A DNA stretch of 64,000 bases from Hoeflea algicola (lineage in GTDB: Bacteria; Pseudomonadota; Alphaproteobacteria; Rhizobiales; Rhizobiaceae), in assembly GCF_026619415.1 (NCBI RefSeq), contig NZ_JAOVZR010000001.1, positions 3,766,501 through 3,830,500 on the forward strand, read 5' to 3'. Below the pieces are notes generated by a model. The model was given only the letters and a program-made list of their open reading frames with translations, did no database searches and was not told the DNA's origin. Shown here in pieces: positions 27,794 through 35,901 of the stretch; the stretch's first letter is position 1, and each line of letters opens with the position of its first letter. A program made the translations under genes and the position numbers.

Positions 27794-28730
27794 GTGTCGG
27801 TCCGCAAAGAAGTTGAATGATATGAATCGTTTGTGATTCGATGCCGTTGATTTGATTCGACGATGGGATGGAGGCTATGTGGACGAAAGCGAACCGTGGG
27901 AAATACAATCGGGATGGTCTGCGCTATCCCAGCGATCTGACGGATGCGGAATGGGCGCTGGTCGAGCCTTTGATACCTCCTGCCAAGCGGGGTGGCCGCA
28001 GGCGTGAGGTCAATGTGCGCGAGGTTCTTAACGGCCTGCTTTATGTTCTCAGCACCGGCTGCCAATGGCGGGCTGTTCCGAAGGACTTGCCGCCGAAGAG
28101 CACCCTGTTCAGCTATTTCGACCTTTGGAACTGGGACGGCACACTCGGCCGTATTCATCAGGAGCTTTATGTGAAATGCCGCGAGGCGATGGGACGCGAG
28201 GCTAGCCCGACGGCGGCGGTCATCGACAGCCAGAGCGTCAAAGGCGCGGAAAAAGGGGGCTTGTATCGACCCGAGCGGGTATGATGCGGGGAAGAAGGTC
28301 AAGGGTAAGAAGCGGCATATCCTTGTCGACACGGTAGGTCTGCTGCTGCATGCGCTGGTTCATCCAGCCGACATCCAGGACCGCGACGGCGGTCTGCTGG
28401 TCATCAAGACGTTGTTCGGGCGCTATCCGTTTTTGAAGAAACTCTTTGCGGACGGTGGCTATCAGGGACCTGTCTTCGCCAAGGGTCAGAAGAAGGCCAT
28501 GCCCGGGCTGGCGATCAAGATCATCAAGCGATCCGACATCGTCAAGGGTTTTGAGGTTCTGCCGAGACGCTGGGTGGTCGAACGGACTTTCGCGTGGCTT
28601 GGGCGATGCCGCAGGCTAGCCAAGGACTTCGAGAACCTGTCGCGCAACGCGCTCGCCTTTCTCAAACTCGCGTCTATCCGCCTCATGCTGCGAAGGCTCT
28701 GTTCAAAATGAACAACTTTCCGGACCGACT
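27794..28730 (+). mobile_element. IS5-family insertion sequence (IS427-like group)
   Basis: 937 bp flanked by a 4-bp duplication CTGA (27790-27793 and 28731-28734). Imperfect terminal repeats: GTGTCGGTCCGCAAAG on the left and AGTCGGTCCGGAAAG on the right read inward. It interrupts the ABC-3C ATPase after residue 245. Removing it with one CTGA restores the frame, which supports the boundary choice. Confidence 0.85.
27868..28711 (+). CDS. IS5-family transposase in two frames
   Basis: The first frame (27868-28284) has the DUF4096-type N-terminus LRYPSDLTDAEWALVEPLIP and the first DDE aspartate in AAVIDSQSVKG. The second frame is open across 28262-28711 with IDPSGYDAGKKVKGKKRHI, DGGYQG (second Asp) and RRWVVERTFAWL (Glu). 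The change occurs at an A5G5 run (28250-28259). IS427-group elements often use two overlapping frames joined by recoding, so this may be functional; a mutation is equally possible. Confidence 0.8.
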
Positions 28731-29021
28731 CTGAAGAGTCAAATATCATCATTCAAAGTCGAAGATCATTACAATGATTTAGTTAAAGAGGCGTCGGATG
28801 CCCAGATTGTAGCAGAGCGACTAAGTCGGGAATCAGTTCAATATGCAACGAGGATTAGGCATATTGAGGCCAGCATTGAAAATGAGACACCTTCGACGCT
28901 GAGTGACGTGGAAAAGCTCTACGATGCTGTAGGATTTCAGCTGCCGGATAGTGTTCGCGCCGGGTTCGAGAAGGTAGAAGCCTTTCATGAGTCGGTTATT
29001 TTGAACCGAAAGATTCATCTT

Positions 29022-30396
29022 GTAATTACCCACCCCCGAATTCGTGATTTCCGGTTCTTCTACCGGCCTATGCCAGGACGGATGCGATGACCTGGAAGGG
29101 GTTTGCGCCTTTGAGGCGGGCGGTGTCGATGGTCGTGCGTACATCCGCCTCGGCTTGGGCGGCCCACATGGCGCGATATCCGTTTGTCACCTTTCGCTGA
29201 ATGACCCATGGACGGAGCTTTCGCTCAGATGTGTTGTTGGTGACATCGACTTCTCCGGGATAGTCGCAAAACGTCAGCAGCTGATCGCGGGCCCGCCCGA
29301 TCTTGGCCTGGAGCTTTTGGGCCAGGTCGCACGAAGTCGGGGCGCATAGAAGCCCGGCAAGCTGTTTATCGAATTTGCGCTTCTTGCTTGCGACGGTAGA
29401 CGCAGCGAATGTGCTTATGGCTCTGGCGAAATCAAACACACGGCCAAACCAAAGCTGGAAGCGAAGAGGGAGATCATCCTCGCCATGTTCCAGCGCAAAG
29501 GCTGTATCACGCGCCAAATGTGCAAGGCAGGTTTGATGTCGATGGCCGTGAGATTGCTGGGCTGAATACCGATCAGATATCCATACCTCGGGGACATGGC
29601 CGCCCATGGTCTCGTGAACGACCCGTGCTGCACGGGAGTAATCGGGCTGGTGGACAACAGCATCCTTGCAATGAAAAACCCAGTGTTGGGCATTTGTGCC
29701 CTCGATACGCACACCGGTTTCGTCGCTGGCGACAACGCGGGCGGCTCGAAGGCTGGCCTTGGCGGCCTGTGCTGTGGCCTGGAAGCTCGGACGGGAGCGG
29801 GAAAACATGTTCATGATCGCGCCCTCGCTCACATTAAGGCCGAAGATATCCATGAACACACCGCTCAGGCGTTCGTAAGACAATGCATGGAAACTCTTGA
29901 GGTAGATCGCCAGCGCGTGAATGCCTGGCCCGAACGGCGTTGCGGTTGCCACGGCAGGTGCGGTGGCTTTTGTTGTCGTGCCGCATTGCGGGCAATGACA
30001 GGAAAAACGCCGATGCCGGGTGACATGAGGACGGATCGCAGGAATATCGATCTCGTCATAGGCCCCGGCCAGCACCATCGTATCATCACCGGAAAACGCA
30101 TGGCCGCATCTCTTGCAGGCGGTCGGTTCATGATCGCGAAACATGTCGGCAAAATCCGCCAGCACCCTATTGTGGGGTTCATGCCCGGGCTTGGCTCCAC
30201 CCGGTCGTGAGTTGACGCGTTTCTCTTTCTTGTCCGTCGAGGGCGGCTTGGAAGACGTCCGAGAATCCTTGGAAGGCCGTTGGAGCCGAAGCACCATCTC
30301 GATCAATTCGTCCTTGCTCAGCTGCTGCAAATCAGTCCGATCCATATCATCATGGATTCAGACATTGTGGTGCATGGCAAGGGGGTGGGTAATTAC
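29022..30396 (-). mobile_element. IS66-family insertion sequence, single-gene (ISBst12-like) type
   Basis: 1375 bp flanked by the 8-bp duplication TTCATCTT (29014-29021 and 30397-30404), the duplication size expected for IS66. Terminal inverted repeats are GTAATTACCCACCCCC on both ends. It carries only a tnpC-like transposase without tnpA or tnpB, as in the ISBst12 subgroup. It interrupts the ATPase after the codons for NRKIHL, and precise removal restores that frame. Confidence 0.9.
29068..30345 (-). CDS. IS66-family transposase (TnpC-like)
   Basis: 425-residue protein. N-terminal region has the leucine-rich helix and PSTDKKEKRVN segment, a zinc-finger-like CKRCGHAFSG and CHCPQCGTTT, and the DDE core with ASDETGVRIEG, WISDRYSAQQS and a C-terminal NNTSERKLRPWVIQRKV carrying the Glu. 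It is complete from ATG 30345 to the stop at 29068, so the element may still be active. Confidence 0.9.
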   Translation of the reverse strand: MDRTDLQQLSKDELIEMVLRLQRPSKDSRTSSKPPSTDKKEKRVNSRPGGAKPGHEPHNRVLADFADMFRDHEPTACKRCGHAFSGDDTMVLAGAYDEIDIPAIRPHVTRHRRFSCHCPQCGTTTKATAPAVATATPFGPGIHALAIYLKSFHALSYERLSGVFMDIFGLNVSEGAIMNMFSRSRPSFQATAQAAKASLRAARVVASDETGVRIEGTNAQHWVFHCKDAVVHQPDYSRAARVVHETMGGHVPEVWISDRYSAQQSHGHRHQTCLAHLARDTAFALEHGEDDLPLRFQLWFGRVFDFARAISTFAASTVASKKRKFDKQLAGLLCAPTSCDLAQKLQAKIGRARDQLLTFCDYPGEVDVTNNTSERKLRPWVIQRKVTNGYRAMWAAQAEADVRTTIDTARLKGANPFQVIASVLA

Positions 30397-31209
30397 TTCA
30401 TCTTTCGCAGGATTTGGAGTTCAATCGAAAAAAATTGGAGCAACTTGAGACTGAGAGAAGGACGCACACATCTCGTCGAACCGAAATCTTGGAAAGTCTC
30501 AAGGGTAAAGGCGCTTTTAGCGAACTGATTGATATTCAACAACGACTGGCTGACGCCAATCAGCAAATTGCAAGGCTAGCAGCTCAAAAGGAAGCTATGA
30601 AAAGGGCTGAAAATGGAAAAGACGAACTGAAGAAGGAGCGTATAAATCTTAAGCAACGCCTTGAAGCGGATCATCAAAACCGTGACGACGCTATCACTGC
30701 AGCAACACTTGCGGTGGATGAAGCTCTAAATAGACTATATGAAGATAAACGGGAAAAGTACCTTAGAATTGTTGCCACCGAAACAGGCCCCCAATTCAAT
30801 GTACATATAGCCGGAAATAGAAGTGGCGGCATAGCTAACATGGAAGTTTTTGCGCTTGACTATGCTCTTCTTAAAGTCGTTACGAAAAGATTGGGTGGGC
30901 CAGGATTCTTAATCCACGACAGCCATCTATTCGACGGTGTCGATGAGAGGCAGGTTGTAGCTGCGCTTGAGGTTGGTGCAAAATTGGCAAGAGAAATGGA
31001 GGTTCAGTACATAGTTACGATGAACAGCGACGTTTTCGAAAATCTACCGTTCAGTGATGATTTGAACGCAAATGAAGCATGCTTATCAACAATTTTGGAT
31101 GACACTGAAACTGGCGGATTATTTGGTTTCCGTTTTGATTAGGCTACGGTAGTGAGCAAATCAACAGTACGATCTGCCCAACATAAGCCATTTGCATGAA
31201 AAACACCGA

Positions 31210-31337
31210 GTCCCAACATATGTGGCGAAAGGGGCCTTGAGTCCCAAATTGACTGGCGACGAGTCCCATGCCGATTGATTGCCCTATGGAGATTTGTCAA
31301 CAAATTCAACGAATCTGAATCCCAAGATATCTGGCGA
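31210..31337 (-). repeat. Right end repeat array (3 copies, inverted to the left array)
   Basis: GTCCCAACATATGTGGCGA (31210-31228) matches the left repeat at 18 of 19 positions in reverse complement. GTCCCAAATTGACTGGCGA (31241-31259) and ATCCCAAGATATCTGGCGA (31319-31337) keep the CCCAA and TGGCGA cores. A partial GAGTCCCATG lies at 31261. From here to 31608 no gene is evident; a frame at 31275-31517 overlaps the repeats and is not called. Confidence 0.8.
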
Positions 31338-31668
31338 TGCTTATTTCTCAATGATTTAGCTCAAGCACCCGTGGTTTGCAGCCAGTTTGCAAAATCTAGC
31401 GCTGTGCGTTCTCGAACAACGCAACTGCATCTTCAGGGATTGTCCGTGTGGGAGCGAGATGTTTTTCTGCAATCGTTGCTGCTGTTTATGTGCATAGCCG
31501 GTTTGGGGAACCGCTAACCTACTCAGATGCGGGGAGGCGGCCTGGCCTGGTCGCCATTGAGTTCGCGTCTATAAATTAGCTCAGTTCAGTTTTTGGCCAT
31601 CCTGGAGTTGCCCCCTGAAAGTGGTCCACCAACTGGGATAGATTATCCCTCAAATTGGAGGATCAGCG

Positions 31669-31947
31669 ATGGCTGGAAAACGAGAGAAGCCGGAAGAGAT
31701 TGTATCGAAGCTTCGGCAGGTTGAAGTTCTGCAAGGGCAAGGTGCGACGATTGCTGACGCGGTGCGCCAGATCGGCGTGACACAGCAGACGTTTTATCGA
31801 TGGCGGAAGCTCTATGGCGGGATGCAGCGATCTCAACTCACTCGGCTGAAAGAGCTGGAGAAGGAGAACCAGCGGCTTCGGCGGGCGGTGTCTGACCTGA
31901 CACTGGACAAACTCATCCTGACCGAGGCGGCAAAGGGAAACTTCTAA
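31669..31947 (+). CDS. IS3-family transposase OrfA (helix-turn-helix subunit)
   Basis: 92 residues beginning MAGKREKPEEIVSKLRQVE. It has a helix-turn-helix (ATIADAVRQIGVTQQTFYRW) and a leucine-zipper-like helix (LKELEKENQRLRRAVSDLTL). It ends at 31947 in EAAKGNF, where the -1 frame opens into orfB, as is usual for this family. GGAGGATCAGCG lies before the ATG. Confidence 0.9.
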   Translation: MAGKREKPEEIVSKLRQVEVLQGQGATIADAVRQIGVTQQTFYRWRKLYGGMQRSQLTRLKELEKENQRLRRAVSDLTLDKLILTEAAKGNF

Positions 31948-31979
31948 GCCCTTCGCGTCGGCGCAAGTGCATCGACCAT

Positions 31980-32795
31980 GTGCGGCGGGAGCTCGGCGTA
32001 TCAGAACGCCGCGCCTGCCGCACGCTCGGACAACACCGATCCACACAGCGCAAGGTGCCACAGGGCCGGGCAGATGAAGAACGGCTGACCGATGATATCA
32101 TCGAACTGGCCGACAAGTACGGGCGCTATGGGTATCGCATGGTCACCGGTCTGCTGAACAACGCGGGCTGGCAGGTAAACCATAAGCGGGTTGAGCGCAT
32201 CTGGCGGCGTGAAGGGCTGAAAGTGCCACAAAAGCAGAAGAAAAAGGGGCGGCTTTGGCTGAACGACGGATCATGTGTGCGTCTCAGACCGAAACGGCCA
32301 AACCACGTCTGGTCCTACGACTTCGTCCAGGATCGAACCGCTGACGGCCGCGTCTATCGGACGCTGAATATCATCGACGAATACACCAGGGAGGCACTCA
32401 TGATCCGCGTGGACCGCAAGCTCAACTCAACGGACGTGCTGGATGCTCTGACAGACCTATTCATCCTGCGCGGCCCGCCGGAATACATTCGGTCGGACAA
32501 TGGGCCGGAATTTATCGCCCAGAAAGTGCGGGATTGGATTGCAGCTGTTGGAGCCAAGACGGCCTACATAGAGCCAGGCTCACCATGGGAGAACGGATAC
32601 TGCGAAAGCTTCAACGCCCGGTTCCGCGACGAGCTGCTGAACGGCGAAATCTTCTACAGCCTAAGGGAGGCGCAAATCCTGATCGAGCAATGGCGTATCC
32701 ACTACAACACCGTCAGGCCGCATAGCGCTCTGGGCTACCGCCCGCCCGCGCCGGAAAGCATTGTCCCGATGGACCAGACGCCCATGATGCACTAA
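31980..32795 (+). CDS. IS3-family transposase OrfB (DDE catalytic part)
   Basis: Integrase catalytic domain with YDFVQDR (first Asp), RSDNGPEF (second Asp) and ENGYCESFNARFRDELL (Glu). The frame is open upstream of the GTG at 31980 back into orfA (GKLLSPSRRRKCIDH), so the active enzyme is probably the OrfAB fusion made by -1 frameshifting near 31934-31942 (AAAGGGAAAC). Complete. Confidence 0.9.
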   Translation: MRRELGVSERRACRTLGQHRSTQRKVPQGRADEERLTDDIIELADKYGRYGYRMVTGLLNNAGWQVNHKRVERIWRREGLKVPQKQKKKGRLWLNDGSCVRLRPKRPNHVWSYDFVQDRTADGRVYRTLNIIDEYTREALMIRVDRKLNSTDVLDALTDLFILRGPPEYIRSDNGPEFIAQKVRDWIAAVGAKTAYIEPGSPWENGYCESFNARFRDELLNGEIFYSLREAQILIEQWRIHYNTVRPHSALGYRPPAPESIVPMDQTPMMH

Positions 32796-33001
32796 CAATC
32801 AAACCGGACCACCTGATGGGGGCACGCCAATCCTTTGGCCGGAGTCGGGACGGCCCTGCCACCTCTCACAGGCCGCGGCCGCATCGGTGAGAATTCCCAT
32901 CATATCAGATCAGGCCCGCGCGAGAACGGCGGAGGGTATCGGATCATTGCGCGGTGTGGCCGGGGCGTATGTCTCGGAACGGTAAAACCCAAAATTTCCC
33001 G

Positions 33002-33030
33002 TTGACGATTTCAAAAAACCTGCATACCAT
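33002..33030 (+). promoter_or_regulatory. Sigma-70-type promoter for the regulator gene
   Basis: TTGACG (33002-33007), a 17-bp spacer and TACCAT (33025-33030) lie about 40 bp before the GTG start. The spacer and -10 box overlap the first of two direct repeats, which suggests autoregulation. Confidence 0.5.
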
Positions 33031-33063
33031 CAAGAGAATTTAAAAAACCTACATATCTTCAGG
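33013..33063 (+). promoter_or_regulatory. Direct-repeat operator candidate upstream of the fusion regulator
   Basis: AAAAAACCTGCATACCATCAAG (split here as AAAAAACCTGCATACC then ATCAAG) at 33013-33034 and AAAAAACCTACATATC then TTCAGG at 33042-33063 match at 18 of 22 positions, 29 bp apart. Direct rather than inverted symmetry is unusual for a MerR-type protein but could suit a two-headed DNA-binding protein. Confidence 0.45.
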
Positions 33064-33070
33064 TGATTTT

Positions 33071-34960
33071 GTGAGCGATGCGAAAAACCATAGAAAGCCC
33101 TACTCGATTGGCCATGTGGCCAAGGTAACGGGCGTTGCCATTTCAACATTGCGGTCCTGGGAAGGGCTGGGGTTGCTCGCGCCACACAAGTCCGAGGGCG
33201 GACACCGGTCGTTTTCCGCCTCCGATGTCGAACGCGTCCACCGGATCGACCTGTTGCGCCGCGTCGACGGACAAAGCCTGTCCAGTATCCGGCGGATGCT
33301 GGAAGATAGCGATAATGCGGCTGCCGATCCGGTCGATGAACCGGACGCCGACCGCCGCACCGTCGAATACAGCCAGATCGGCGGCCAGGTCCGCGCCATG
33401 CGCAAGGAAGCTGGTCTCTCGCTCCGCGACCTGTCTGAGAAAACCAACATCAATGTCTCGCATCTGAGCATGTTCGAGCGCGGGGCGGCGTTTCTGTCGC
33501 CGGCGCGGCTCAATGCGATTGCCGAGGTGTTCCAGCGTTCGCTCGGCGAACTGCTTGGCGGCACCAGCAGCGAACATCTTCCGATCGTCCGCAAGGGCAG
33601 CGGCCGCATGGTCAGCACCTTCGGGCCCGGCGTTTCGATCGAACAGGTCACTGTCGCCGAACGGTTGATGGACGTCGAGGTCTGGACCATCGAGCAGGGG
33701 CGCGAAAGCGATGGCTTCTACGCCCACGAGGGTGAGGAACTGATCTACCTGCTGGAGGGCGAGCTGGAGATTGCGCTGTCAGGCCGCGAACCGGTGACAT
33801 TGACGCCGGGCGACAGCGCCTATTTCAGCAGCCGTATCGATCATCGCTGGAAGAATGTCGGCGGCGGTAAGGCCGTGGCGCTATGGGTCAACACTGACAC
33901 CGCCCGGCTGGCATCCATGCAGTTTGAAAAGCGTGAGCGCCGCCTTGAAATCGGCTCCTCTCAGGGCACCGGCCTTGGCGAAGGCGCGCTCAACATCGAA
34001 TTATCCACCGACGCCCAGACTTTCCGGGTGATCGAAACACATACGGCCGGCCACCCGACACGCATTCTGGTGGAGCCGCTTGAAGGTTTGGACGGGACCA
34101 CGGTCAAGGAGAAGCAACGCTCCTTCGAAGCGCGATACGACCATTTGCGTCCGCTGCTGTTACAGGAGCCGCGTGGTCACGCGGGCTCATTTGGCCTGGT
34201 ACCCGTCCCCTCCCAGACCGCCGATTTCGGTGCTTTCTTCATCACTTCCTATGGCTATCCCGATTTATGCGGGCATGCCGTGTTCGGCTATGCCAAGGCG
34301 CTCGCAGCACTCGGGCGGCTCAAGTCGAAAACCAGTTTCAGTATCGAGATGCCGGGCGCAACGGTTCGGGTCGAGATCAAGCCTGACAATGGCGAGATTG
34401 ATGTCATCCTGCCGCAGTCCTCGGTCGTCACGCCGGAATTTGCTGTCGCCGTGGATGGCCGGGATGCCCGTCTGCAGATTGTCGATAGCGGCATTTTGTA
34501 TGCGATCGCCGAGGCGGCCGATCTCGGGCTCGATCTGCAGTCGAGCTCGGCTGATGAAATTCTCGTCAAGGCCCGTCTGGTCCGCGATGCAATTACAGCG
34601 CTGAACCGGGCTGATGAGCTGGCATTTGACTCGGTGCTGGTCTGCCAGCCGCTGGCATCAGGTCAGGAACGCATGTTTCTGGCGATCGATGCACACCGCT
34701 TCGACCGGTCTCCCGGCGTCACCGCGGTAGCTGCGCGGATGGCGCAATATGTGGCGCAGGGCCGGTTCGAGCCGGGCGCCGTTCTCCAGGCTGAGAGTAT
34801 TTTTGGTGGCCGGCTGATGGGCCGGGTCACTTCAGTTGTCGAGACGTCGGACGGACGTCTTGCAGTCGTTCCGAAAATTTCGGGGCGGGCGCATCTCAAC
34901 GGTATTTCCACGCTCATCGTCGAGCCGGATGACCCCATGAAGCGCGGTTTTCTTGTCTAA
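33071..34960 (+). CDS. Four-domain regulator: MerR HTH, XRE HTH, cupin, inactive proline-racemase domain
   Basis: 629 residues. Residues 11-78 form a MerR-type winged helix (YSIGHVAKVTGVAISTLRSW). Residues 102-162 form an XRE/Cro-type HTH (AMRKEAGLSLRDLSEKTNIN). Residues 200-275 form a cupin (HEGEELIYLLEGELEI...PGDSAYF). Residues 318-629 match the whole proline racemase fold (VIETHTAGHPTR, EPRGHAGSFG). Active racemases use two cysteines; here Cys400 in LCGH is kept but the second is Gly549 in DRSPGVTAV, so racemisation is not expected. I infer that the domain senses proline or hydroxyproline. GTG 33071 has AGGTGA upstream. It heads the hydroxyproline-type operon and probably controls it. XRE-cupin fusions are known; I know of no described four-part fusion. 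Confidence 0.9.
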   Translation: MSDAKNHRKPYSIGHVAKVTGVAISTLRSWEGLGLLAPHKSEGGHRSFSASDVERVHRIDLLRRVDGQSLSSIRRMLEDSDNAAADPVDEPDADRRTVEYSQIGGQVRAMRKEAGLSLRDLSEKTNINVSHLSMFERGAAFLSPARLNAIAEVFQRSLGELLGGTSSEHLPIVRKGSGRMVSTFGPGVSIEQVTVAERLMDVEVWTIEQGRESDGFYAHEGEELIYLLEGELEIALSGREPVTLTPGDSAYFSSRIDHRWKNVGGGKAVALWVNTDTARLASMQFEKRERRLEIGSSQGTGLGEGALNIELSTDAQTFRVIETHTAGHPTRILVEPLEGLDGTTVKEKQRSFEARYDHLRPLLLQEPRGHAGSFGLVPVPSQTADFGAFFITSYGYPDLCGHAVFGYAKALAALGRLKSKTSFSIEMPGATVRVEIKPDNGEIDVILPQSSVVTPEFAVAVDGRDARLQIVDSGILYAIAEAADLGLDLQSSSADEILVKARLVRDAITALNRADELAFDSVLVCQPLASGQERMFLAIDAHRFDRSPGVTAVAARMAQYVAQGRFEPGAVLQAESIFGGRLMGRVTSVVETSDGRLAVVPKISGRAHLNGISTLIVEPDDPMKRGFLV

Positions 34961-34989
34961 ACCCGTCAAAAACCCAGAAGGGATAAAAA

Positions 34990-35832
34990 ATGAAATTTTC
35001 TTTCATGAACAAGCTGGCATCCGCCTTTGCGGCCGTCATGCTGATGACAGCCTCACTGGTTCAGCCCGCAGCCGCGACTGATCCCAATCTCGTTCTCGAC
35101 CGCATCCGCGACAGTGGCGAACTGCGCGTTCCGGTGATGATCGGCGAAGAGCCCGGTTACATTCGCGACCGCGACAGCGGCGAATGGGGCGGCTTCTACA
35201 TGGAGTGGGCCAACGACATTGCCGAACTCCTCGGTGTGAAGGCCGTACCGGTCGAAACCACCTGGGGCAATCTCGCTGCCGATTTCCAGGCCAAGAAGAT
35301 CGACATCGCCTTTGGTCTCAACCCCAACCCCAAGCGTGGCCTGGTTGTCGATTATCTCTCCGTCCCGCTTTTCACGGATGCATGGGCAATCGTCGCCAAG
35401 CCCGGCTTCGACAAGAAGAACTGGGCTGATCTCAACGATCCTTCCGTCAGCCTTGTCGTGCAGAAGGGGGGCACCATGCAGGTTGTCGCCGAAGCGCTGA
35501 CCCCGAAGGCCAACATCGTTGTTGTCGAAGACCGTCCGCTGGGCGTGCTCGAAATGCAGGCAGGCCGCGCCGACGCGATGGTTCTGGCTATCTTCGACGC
35601 GGTCCAGGTTGCCAAGCAGACCGGCGGCGAAATCATTCTGCCGGCGCCTATGCTGCTCAATCCAGCAACCATCGGCTACGCACGTGAAGAAGGCAACGAA
35701 GGCTACGAAAACTGGCTGACCAACTGGGTCAACCAGCAGCGCGCGCTCGGCCTTGCCCAGGGCAAGCTGCACAAGTCTTTCGAAGCTCACGGCATCGATC
35801 TGTCGATCCTGCCGCCTGAATTCAGCTTCTGA
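34990..35832 (+). CDS. Polar amino-acid ABC transporter substrate-binding protein (family 3)
   Basis: 280 residues. Signal peptide with hydrophobic core and cleavage near PAAAT-DP. Mature part follows the SBP_bac_3 plan: GELRVPVMIGEEPGYI, GFYMEWANDIAELLGVKA, NPNPKRGLVVDYLSVPLF. ATG 34990 has AGAAGGGAT upstream and lies 29 bp after the regulator gene. Expected to bind a cyclic or polar amino acid such as hydroxyproline, by context. A hairpin follows at 35844. Confidence 0.9.
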   Translation: MKFSFMNKLASAFAAVMLMTASLVQPAAATDPNLVLDRIRDSGELRVPVMIGEEPGYIRDRDSGEWGGFYMEWANDIAELLGVKAVPVETTWGNLAADFQAKKIDIAFGLNPNPKRGLVVDYLSVPLFTDAWAIVAKPGFDKKNWADLNDPSVSLVVQKGGTMQVVAEALTPKANIVVVEDRPLGVLEMQAGRADAMVLAIFDAVQVAKQTGGEIILPAPMLLNPATIGYAREEGNEGYENWLTNWVNQQRALGLAQGKLHKSFEAHGIDLSILPPEFSF

Positions 35833-35843
35833 TCACTCTGTTA

Positions 35844-35868
35844 GCCGGGGGCACTTGCTGTCCCCGGC
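35844..35868 (+). other. Intercistronic stem-loop after the binding-protein gene
   Basis: GCCGGGG (35844-35850) pairs with CCCCGGC (35862-35868) around an 11-nt loop. No T run follows. As at 7623 and 60480 it sits just behind a binding-protein gene and before the permease, which would favour an excess of binding protein. Confidence 0.5.
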
Positions 35869-35901
35869 AGCACCCAACCAAGCCACGCCAGGAGTCTTCT
35901 C

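Larger units (their letters stand above)
27058..31142 (+). pseudogene. ABC-3C system ATPase (DUF2326 type), interrupted by two insertion sequences
   Basis: Three coding pieces belong together: 27058-27793, 28735-29021 and 30405-31142. Joined after removing each IS and one copy of its target duplication they give 1761 nt, one open frame of 586 residues. The N-terminal piece has Walker A SRNSAGKSS (residues 37-45). The middle is coiled-coil rich (SSFKVEDHYNDLVKEAS). The end carries the DUF2326 C-terminal ATPase half with a Walker-B-like segment GFLIHDSHLFDGVDERQ and the following IVTMNSD. Such SMC/RecN-like ATPases are proposed sensors in ABC-3C conflict systems. As it stands the gene cannot make the full protein. 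Confidence 0.85.
25711..31337. mobile_element. AT-rich island with inverted arrays of 19-bp end repeats carrying an ABC-3C cassette
   Basis: The outer ends carry multiple copies of one 19-bp sequence in opposite orientation: TCGCCACATACGTTGGGAC at 25711-25729 and 25753-25771 on the left, and the reverse-complement form at 31210-31228 (one mismatch), 31241-31259 and 31319-31337 (more diverged) on the right. Arrays of transposase-binding repeats at both ends are typical of Tn7/Tn5053-like elements; that link is inference. Base composition inside is much more AT-rich than the flanks. Without the two nested insertion sequences the island is about 3.3 kb and holds only the three ABC-3C genes, with no transposase. 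Exact outer boundaries and a target duplication could not be set. Confidence 0.6.
31609..32824 (+). mobile_element. IS3-family insertion sequence (IS407-like group)
   Basis: 1216 bp with terminal repeats TGCCCCCTGAAAGTGGTCC (left) and TGCCCCCATCAGGTGGTCC (right, inverted). Contains orfA and orfB. The flanks (GAGT on the left, CGCC on the right) do not form the 4-bp duplication expected for IS407, which suggests that one end has been involved in a rearrangement after insertion. Confidence 0.85.

Noticed and set aside
31275..31517. Possible 80-residue gene to the right of the island
   Set aside because: It runs through the end-repeat array and shows no coding features.
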